From NCBI GenBank assembly GCA_028697615.1, contig JAQVET010000021.1, positions 1-6,049 of the forward strand: 6,049 nt of DNA. The letters run 5' to 3'. The notes under the pieces are model-generated. The model was not told where the DNA came from. It saw only the letters and a list, made by a program, of their open reading frames with translations, and made no database searches. This stretch comes from Minisyncoccota bacterium (lineage in GTDB: Bacteria > Patescibacteriota > Minisyncoccia > Minisyncoccales > GCA-002788555). Position 1 is the stretch's first letter. Each line of letters starts with the position of its first letter. Position numbers and translations under genes: made by a program. Of this stretch, positions 1 to 4,147 are shown piece by piece.

Positions 1-83
1 TACTAATTATATTTTATGTTTAAGGTAAAATTAGTTTAATTTTGACTACTTATTCACTTACTTTTTGATGATTTTTTATCTAC

Positions 84-112
84 TTGACTTTTTAGTTAAA
101 ATATGTTAAAAT
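84..112 (+). promoter_or_regulatory. Sigma-70-type promoter of the small RNA
   Basis: A -35 box TTGACT (84-89) and a -10 box TAAAAT (107-112) are separated by exactly 17 bases. A TG at 104-105, one base before the -10, makes it an extended -10. The predicted start is near 119, the first base of the closing stem of the RNA that follows. No protein start follows on this strand before the T-run at 225-233, which argues that it serves a noncoding transcript. AT-rich DNA gives many false -10 boxes, but the spacing, the extended -10 and the fit to the RNA's 5' end together are persuasive. Confidence 0.7.
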
Positions 113-118
113 ATAATT

Positions 119-233
119 ACTACCCGCAAAAAGGTTTTGGGAGTATTATCCCTCCTAGGTGCTCTCAGAATCGGGATTTGTGAGAGTTGATCGTGTATCA
201 ATCTTCACTTCTCCCTGCGGGTAGTTTTTTTTT
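119..233 (+). ncRNA. Probable structured small RNA of unknown class
   Basis: This GC-richer island in AT-rich DNA has its own promoter and a terminal T-run. Seen pairings: 119-127 with 217-225 (9 bp, ACTACCCGC/GCGGGTAGT); GGGAG 139-143 with CTCCC 211-215; AGGTG 157-161 with CACTT 206-210 (one G-U pair); CTCTCA 162-167 with TGAGAG 181-186; TTGAT 187-191 with ATCAA 197-201. This gives a long closing arm leading to two hairpins, with an 11-base left bulge (128-138) and a 13-base left bulge (144-156) containing TATTATCCCTCCT. GGGA 139-142 could instead pair with TCCC 149-152, so the fold may switch. I looked for hallmarks of SRP RNA, 5S rRNA, tmRNA and RNase P RNA and found none. A short 6S-like RNA is conceivable but unsupported. 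There is no obvious reading frame inside. The function is unknown; a trans-acting regulator is one inference. Confidence 0.65.
217..233 (+). terminator. Intrinsic terminator closing the small RNA
   Basis: The 3' strand GCGGGTAGT (217-225) pairs with the RNA's own 5' end (119-127), and nine T follow at 225-233. The helix is GC-rich, and the inner GGGAG/CTCCC stem sits one base away on the 3' side. The terminator is thus built from the RNA's closing stem rather than a local hairpin, so termination would depend on the whole RNA folding. Confidence 0.6.
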
Positions 234-282
234 GAAAAAAATGGCTAATTTTTTATCTGTGATTATATTTTATCATCAATAA

Positions 283-852
283 TTAAAAATTAATAATTTT
301 TTCAATTCTCTCTACTGCGTCTTTTTTTGTTTTATTTATTGTTTTTTGATTCTCTTCGTCAAATTTTTTTAGTACAAATTCTTTTTTTGACTGGCCACTA
401 ATAGGACCGGTTCCTATTTTTATTCTAGCAATTTTATCTGTATTAAGATGATTGATTATTGACTCTACACCTTTGTGTCCACCGCTTCTTCCACCTTTTT
501 TGAATTTAATTTTGCCAAAATCTATATTTAAATCATCATAAACCAAGAGGATGTTTTGTATTTTAATTTTAAAAAAATCTACTACTTTTTTAACAGCAAT
601 TCCTGAATTATTCATAAAAGTTTGCGGCTTTAAAAGTAGGATTTTTTTTTCTCCATTATTATTTTTTTCAAAAATTTCTCCTTGAAATTTTTTTTCAGAA
701 ATTTTTGATTTAGAAAAATTATGTTTTTTTTTAATTATATCCAATACCTCAAAACCTAAATTATGAGGGGTATTTTTAAACTCTTTACCTGGATTTCCCA
801 GTCCAACAATTAAAAAGATTTCTTTTTTTTGTGTTTTTTTAAGAATCATCAT
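283..852 (-). CDS. pth: Peptidyl-tRNA hydrolase
   Basis: Cytoplasmic enzyme that cleaves the ester bond of peptidyl-tRNAs released from stalled ribosomes, recycling tRNA. At 189 residues it has about the usual length (E. coli Pth is 194). Family motifs are clear: VGLGNPG (16-22) with Asn20, THN-like NTPHN with catalytic His30, KPQTFMNNSG (75-84) with Met80/Asn81, DD at 106-107 matching the catalytic Asp93 of E. coli, and GGRSGGHKG (120-128). Compared with E. coli, Lys127 replaces Asn114 and Phe25 replaces Tyr15. The protein is Lys-rich with a short N-terminal extension of about ten residues. The start ATG (852-850) overlaps the stop of the upstream LCP gene as ATGA; a second ATG follows directly (849-847), and either could be used. 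There is no Shine-Dalgarno sequence, so translational coupling to the LCP gene is likely. No terminator is visible downstream. Confidence 0.95.
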   Translation of the reverse strand: MMILKKTQKKEIFLIVGLGNPGKEFKNTPHNLGFEVLDIIKKKHNFSKSKISEKKFQGEIFEKNNNGEKKILLLKPQTFMNNSGIAVKKVVDFFKIKIQNILLVYDDLNIDFGKIKFKKGGRSGGHKGVESIINHLNTDKIARIKIGTGPISGQSKKEFVLKKFDEENQKTINKTKKDAVERIEKIINF

Positions 853-1919
853 TTAAAATTAAGAAAATTTTTAATTTCTTCTTGTATTTTTTGATAATTA
901 AATTGTCCGTTTTTCGGCCAGAGTACAGAAGCAATATTTGAACCAAGAATCGTTTGACCAAAAGACAAAAGAGAATTTTCTTTACCCGCATCTAAAATAA
1001 AGTAATTTATTTTTTTAGTATCAACACTTTCTTTCATTTGATAAAAAGAATAGATTTCTTTTGCTGAAATATTTGTTTTAATATCGCTTTTTAGTACTTC
1101 AAATAAAGAAATAATTTTTGAGAAATTAAGATTTTCATTTTGTATTTTTTTGAATGCTTCTTCAAATACTTCTTTTTGTCTTTCCATTCTTCCAAAATCT
1201 CCCTCGTTTGAGTGGCGAGTTCTTGCATATTTTATAGCATCTTTTCCAGATAAGTGGTGTTGTCCCTTTGTAATTTGGAATGTTTCAACACCTCTATCCT
1301 GTGTGGGAAATTTAGGATCATATATATCCTCTTTTACTTCAACATCAATTCCGCCAATAGCATCGATGATTTTCTCCATACTTTGCAGGGTGAAAATAGC
1401 CCAGTATTGAGTTTCCAGTCCAGTAATTTCTTTTACTTTTTCTTGAACCATTTCAACTCCTCCAATACTATAAAGAACATTTATTTTTGTAGCATATTCA
1501 GTTTTTGGAATTTTAACTAAAAGATCACGAGGCAAGCCAATAAGAGAAATTTTACCATTTCCAATAGAAAGAATATCAATAGAATCAGTTAAATAGGGTG
1601 CTGGCCAAGGCTCTCCGGCAACTCCCAAAATTAATATATTTATTTTTCCGCTTTCGTCTTTTTTTAAATAAGAATTTTCAAATGTTTCTTTATCTTTTTG
1701 TTGAGAAATAAGTGATGCTTCACCCAAGACAATTTCTTTTTCTTTTTCTAATGTTGGAGTAAAAAACAGAATTGAGCTAATAAGCGCTACTGTTCCCAAT
1801 ATTAAAAATCCAAAAACAAATATCTTTTTAGAAGATATTTTTCTTATTTTTCTTATTGAATAATTTGATAAAAGTTCTTTTTGAAACCTTGAATTAATTT
1901 TTTGATAATCAAAAGACAT
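849..1919 (-). CDS. LytR-CpsA-Psr (LCP) family protein, membrane-anchored
   Basis: LCP proteins transfer undecaprenyl-pyrophosphate-linked glycopolymers onto peptidoglycan or other envelope acceptors, acting outside the membrane. The protein has 356 residues: a basic cytoplasmic N-terminus (about 1-32, rich in Lys/Arg), one membrane segment (about 33-53), a linker, and the LCP domain from about 92. Visible motifs are INILILGVAG (93-102), TDSID (111-115, matching the conserved DT/DS region), SLIGLPRDLLVKIP (125-138, with the polyprenyl-phosphate-binding PRD), IGGIDVEV (188-195), and LSGKDAIKYARTRHS followed by GDFGRMERQ (223-248), which carries the conserved Arg residues. There is no LytR_C domain. 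It is the first gene of an operon with pth and ends in tandem stops TGATGA, the first inside the pth start. A promoter lies at 1970-1942, and no Shine-Dalgarno is seen before the ATG. The substrate polymer cannot be told from sequence. Confidence 0.9.
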   Translation of the reverse strand: MSFDYQKINSRFQKELLSNYSIRKIRKISSKKIFVFGFLILGTVALISSILFFTPTLEKEKEIVLGEASLISQQKDKETFENSYLKKDESGKINILILGVAGEPWPAPYLTDSIDILSIGNGKISLIGLPRDLLVKIPKTEYATKINVLYSIGGVEMVQEKVKEITGLETQYWAIFTLQSMEKIIDAIGGIDVEVKEDIYDPKFPTQDRGVETFQITKGQHHLSGKDAIKYARTRHSNEGDFGRMERQKEVFEEAFKKIQNENLNFSKIISLFEVLKSDIKTNISAKEIYSFYQMKESVDTKKINYFILDAGKENSLLSFGQTILGSNIASVLWPKNGQFNYQKIQEEIKNFLNFK

Positions 1920-1941
1920 ATTTTTATTTATCTATATTTAT

Positions 1942-1970
1942 ATTTTACCTTATTTTTAAATAAATATCAA
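1942..1970 (-). promoter_or_regulatory. Promoter of the LCP-pth operon
   Basis: Read on the minus strand there is a -35 box TTGATA (1970-1965), a 17-base spacer and a -10 box TAAAAT (1947-1942). The predicted start near 1935 leaves a leader of about 16 bases before the LCP ATG at 1919. It diverges from the cimA promoter, with about 42 bases between the two -35 boxes. The region is very AT-rich, so chance matches are possible. Confidence 0.5.
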
Positions 1971-2012
1971 AATTTATGTTTAAATTATTTTTTTAACGCA
2001 CGCAATTAAATC

Positions 2013-2039
2013 TTGACATTTATTTTATTTTTTTATAAT
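2013..2039 (+). promoter_or_regulatory. Promoter of the cimA leader transcript
   Basis: A perfect -35 box TTGACA (2013-2018) and a perfect -10 box TATAAT (2034-2039) are seen. The spacer is only 15 bases, shorter than the optimal 17, so strength may be moderate or dependent on a regulator. The predicted start near 2046 puts the leader-peptide ATG (2063) about 17 bases into the transcript and gives a cimA leader of about 150 bases. Confidence 0.55.
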
Positions 2040-2062
2040 TTATTATTATAAAATAAAAAACA

Positions 2063-2125
2063 ATGAAAGATTATTTATTTTCTATTAATAATATCATTAT
2101 TAATCCTCTTTTAGGAAAGAGGTGA
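2063..2125 (+). CDS. Ile-rich attenuator leader peptide upstream of cimA
   Basis: A 20-codon frame (ATG 2063, TGA 2123-2125) begins just after the predicted transcription start. Its product has Ile at residue 8 and three consecutive Ile at 11-13 (codons ATC ATT ATT, 2093-2101), then Pro15 and Leu16-Leu17. The last six codons are the pause hairpin itself, and the stop follows its 3' arm at once. A ribosome waiting for Ile-tRNA at 2099-2101 would cover the hairpin's 5' arm (2105-2111) but leave 2114-2122 largely free. A ribosome reaching the stop would cover 2114-2122. A stall at the Leu codons would also cover 2114-2122, so the geometry favours sensing Ile rather than Leu. The peptide probably has no function of its own. 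There is no Shine-Dalgarno, and Ile/Asn codons are common by chance in such DNA; the case rests on the position relative to the hairpins. Confidence 0.65.
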   Translation: MKDYLFSINNIIINPLLGKR

Positions 2126-2181
2126 TTTTCTGTTTAATAAATTAAAAAAATAATGCCTCTTTCCACAAAAAGAGGTTTTTT
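2105..2181 (+). promoter_or_regulatory. Transcription attenuator of cimA (pause hairpin, antiterminator, terminator)
   Basis: Four segments can pair in two exclusive ways. Segment 1 CCTCTTT (2105-2111) pairs with segment 2 AAAGAGG (2116-2122), loop TAGG. Segment 3 CCTCTTT (2156-2162) pairs with segment 4 AAAGAGG (2169-2175), followed by a T-run. Alternatively GGAAAGAGG (2114-2122) pairs with CCTCTTTCC (2156-2164), a perfect 9-bp antiterminator longer than either 7-bp hairpin. This is the 1:2, 2:3, 3:4 layout of classical trp/his/ilv/leu attenuators. With the Ile-rich leader peptide ending at segment 2, the inferred logic is: Ile scarcity, ribosome stall over segment 1, 2:3 pairing, readthrough into cimA; Ile sufficiency, ribosome on segment 2, 3:4 terminator. 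The pairings are direct observation; the regulation is inference. Confidence 0.75.
2155..2181 (+). terminator. Intrinsic terminator of the cimA attenuator
   Basis: Stem CCTCTTT (2156-2162) with AAAGAGG (2169-2175), loop CCACAA, extendable by one G-U pair (2155 with 2176), then six T (2176-2181). It lies only 12 bases before the cimA ATG and there is no upstream gene on this strand to end, so its position makes sense only as a regulated terminator. Confidence 0.75.
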
Positions 2182-2193
2182 ATTTATAAAACT

Positions 2194-3753
2194 ATGAAAA
2201 TAGAACTTTATGACACAACCTTACGTGACGGTGCTCAAAAAGTAGGGATTTCTTTTTCCTTAAAAGATAAATTAAAAATTGCACAAAAACTTGACGAGTT
2301 TGGTTTTGATTATATTGAAGGAGGATGGCCTGCATCAAATCCTAAAGATAGCGAATTTTTTAATAAAATAAAAAGTTTAAATTTAAATCATTCTAAAGTT
2401 GTTGCATTTGGAATGACTAAAAGAAAGGAAATAAGGGCAAGCGATGATTTTAATCTTAAAGAACTTTTAAAAGCAGAGACTGAAATTGTTACGATTTTTG
2501 GCAAGACGTGGGATCTCCATGTCAGGGATGTATTAAAAACTAGTTTGAAAGAAAATCTATCGATGATAAAAGAAAGTTGTAGATTTTTAACTTCTCATAA
2601 TAAAAGGGTTTTTTACGATGCAGAACATTTTTTTGATGGTTTTAAGGCAAATTCAAAATATGCTCTTTTAACCCTTGAAGCCGCAGTTGCTGGTGGAGCA
2701 GAGAGAATTATTCTTTGTGATACAAATGGTGGTAGTCTGCCTTGGGAGATTAGAAAAATTGTAAATGAGGTTAAAAAGAAGATAAAAGTTCCCTTGGGTA
2801 TTCATACTCACAACGATAGTGGATTAAGCGTGGCAAATAGTTTGGAAGCAATAAAATGTGGAGTATCTCAAATTCAAGGGACAATCAATGGTTATGGAGA
2901 ACGCTGTGGTAATCTTGATTTTTGCGTGATTATCCCTACATTGCAATTAAAAATGGGAGTTAAGTGTTTACAAAACAGTCAACTTTCTGCTCTTACAGAA
3001 TTATCACGGTTTGTTTATGAAATTGCCAATCTTCCTCCGGATTCCTCTCAACCCTATGTAGGAATCAATGCTTTTTCTCATAAAGGAGGAGTTCATGCTG
3101 ATGCAATGACTAAAAATAAAAAAACGTATCAACATATTGACCCTTCTTTAGTTGGAAATTTTTCAAAAACAGCAGTTTCTGAACTTTCTGGAAAAGCAAA
3201 TATTTTAACAAAAATCTCAGATTTTTCTCTTAACTCCTCAAAAATTCCTGAAAAATTGCCAATTGTTTTAGATAAAATTAAAAAATTGGAAAGCAAGGGA
3301 TTTCAGTTTGAAAATGCTGATGCTTCCTTAGAATTGCTTATTCGTCGAATTTTAGGAAACTATCACCCTCCATTTAAAATTTTAGACCTTAATGTTAGTA
3401 TCAATAAAAAGAAAAATTATTTTGCTTCAAGAGCAAAAATTAAATTACAAATAAAAAATAAAATTGTTGAAACAAATGAAGATGGAAAAGGACCAGTTAA
3501 TGCTCTTGATAGGGCGATACGAAGAGCGCTTTTACCTTTTTATCCAAAATTAAAAAATATTCGCCTTACTAATTATAGTGTTCGTATTTTAGATAGTAAA
3601 GAAGGCACGGCTGCCTGGGTAAGGGTTTTAATTGATACTACTGACTCTTATGGTAGGACTTGGACCACTATTGGAAGTTCTTTTAATATTATTGAGGCAA
3701 GTTTTAAAGCCTTGATAGATAGTATAGAATATGCTATTTTAAAACAAGAGTAA
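2194..3753 (+). CDS. cimA: (R)-citramalate synthase
   Basis: Condenses pyruvate with acetyl-CoA to (R)-citramalate, the first step of the threonine-independent route to 2-oxobutyrate and isoleucine. The 519 residues match the long bacterial CimA type. The DRE-TIM catalytic barrel shows LYDTTLRDGAQ (5-15) with Arg11 and metal ligand Asp12, IEGGWPASNPKD (41-52), DAEHFFDGF (142-150, typical of this subfamily), DTNGG (176-180), GIHTHND (202-208) with metal ligands His204 and His206, and GERCGNLD (235-242). The linker has INAFSHKGGVHADAM (291-305). From about 370 to the end is a LeuA-type C-terminal allosteric domain, which in the family binds the end product (Ile or Leu). The GGWP, AEHFFDG and HKGGVHADAM motifs and the length favour CimA over 2-isopropylmalate synthase. 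Expression is probably controlled by the attenuator just upstream. There is no Shine-Dalgarno, and no other Ile or Leu pathway genes adjoin. Confidence 0.93.
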   Translation: MKIELYDTTLRDGAQKVGISFSLKDKLKIAQKLDEFGFDYIEGGWPASNPKDSEFFNKIKSLNLNHSKVVAFGMTKRKEIRASDDFNLKELLKAETEIVTIFGKTWDLHVRDVLKTSLKENLSMIKESCRFLTSHNKRVFYDAEHFFDGFKANSKYALLTLEAAVAGGAERIILCDTNGGSLPWEIRKIVNEVKKKIKVPLGIHTHNDSGLSVANSLEAIKCGVSQIQGTINGYGERCGNLDFCVIIPTLQLKMGVKCLQNSQLSALTELSRFVYEIANLPPDSSQPYVGINAFSHKGGVHADAMTKNKKTYQHIDPSLVGNFSKTAVSELSGKANILTKISDFSLNSSKIPEKLPIVLDKIKKLESKGFQFENADASLELLIRRILGNYHPPFKILDLNVSINKKKNYFASRAKIKLQIKNKIVETNEDGKGPVNALDRAIRRALLPFYPKLKNIRLTNYSVRILDSKEGTAAWVRVLIDTTDSYGRTWTTIGSSFNIIEASFKALIDSIEYAILKQE

Positions 3754-3795
3754 TATTTAATTTTATTGTAGTAAGATTTTAAAAATTACAAAAAT

Positions 3796-4083
3796 ATGTC
3801 AAACAAAAAAGAAGAGATAAAAATTGGATCCTGTGGGATTTGTTGCTCGAGTTGTGGACTTTATGTAAAGATGATTTGCCCTGGTTGCAATAAGACAAAA
3901 GAAGGTGTTGAGTTTTTAAAAGGTATTAATGCAGATTGTCCTGTTTTAGAGTGTGCGGTTGAAAAAGATATAGATGTTTGTTCTTGTAATTGTAAAAAAT
4001 TTCCTTGTGATAAATTTAAAGATTGGCCGTTATCAAAGGAATGGCTTGATATGTATAAAGGAAGATTAAAAAATAAAATATAG
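3796..4083 (+). CDS. Small cysteine-rich DUF3795-like protein
   Basis: 95 residues with 12 cysteines: CGICCSSCG (13-21), CPGC (28-31), CPVLEC (48-53) and CSCNCKKFPC (62-71). The opening CG-x-x-C-x-x-C, the central CxxC and the late 'C-x-x-FPC-D-K-F' resemble DUF3795 proteins, a family of unknown function thought to bind zinc or another metal through these cysteines. No membrane segment or signal peptide is seen, so it should be cytoplasmic. It starts 42 bases after cimA with no clear promoter or terminator between, so cotranscription with cimA is possible. No Shine-Dalgarno precedes the ATG. A functional link to citramalate synthesis is not evident. Family assignment is from motif memory and is fairly confident; the function is unknown. 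Confidence 0.8.
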   Translation: MSNKKEEIKIGSCGICCSSCGLYVKMICPGCNKTKEGVEFLKGINADCPVLECAVEKDIDVCSCNCKKFPCDKFKDWPLSKEWLDMYKGRLKNKI

Positions 4084-4107
4084 TGATCTAATCAATAAAT
4101 TTAAGAT

Positions 4108-4132
4108 AAAATCAAATTTTTGATTTTTTTTT
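4108..4132 (+). terminator. Possible weak terminator after the DUF3795 gene
   Basis: AAAATCAA (4108-4115) can pair with TTGATTTT (4120-4127) across the loop ATTT, with T continuing to 4132. The stem has eight pairs but only one G-C, so stability is low and such sequences arise easily in this composition. If real, it separates the cimA-DUF3795 transcript from the DUF2207 gene, whose ATG is only 15 bases downstream. Confidence 0.3.
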
Positions 4133-4147
4133 GAGATAGTTAAGTTT

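Noticed and set aside
42..70. Second promoter upstream of the small RNA (TTGACT at 42-47)
   Set aside because: No acceptable -10 box occurs 16-18 bases downstream.
119..233. SRP RNA, 5S rRNA, or 6S RNA
   Set aside because: The conserved SRP apical loop and 5S motifs are absent. 6S is normally longer with a large symmetric bubble; only a loose resemblance exists.
719..735. Run of nine A in pth (coding strand) as a programmed slippage site
   Set aside because: The run simply encodes three consecutive Lys in an AT-rich gene, and the frame is intact on both sides; long A-runs are common here.
1150..1520. Two plus-strand frames of 86 and 88 codons inside the LCP gene
   Set aside because: They lie antisense within a gene with clear LCP motifs and resemble no protein family.
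2105..2135. First hairpin as an independent terminator
   Set aside because: The stem is followed by TGATTTTCTGTTT, not a clean T-run, and it lies inside the leader frame; a pause hairpin fits better.
2046..2193. T-box riboswitch for Ile upstream of cimA
   Set aside because: The leader is only about 150 bases, with no T-box consensus and no specifier-loop architecture. A translated leader with overlapping hairpins explains it better.
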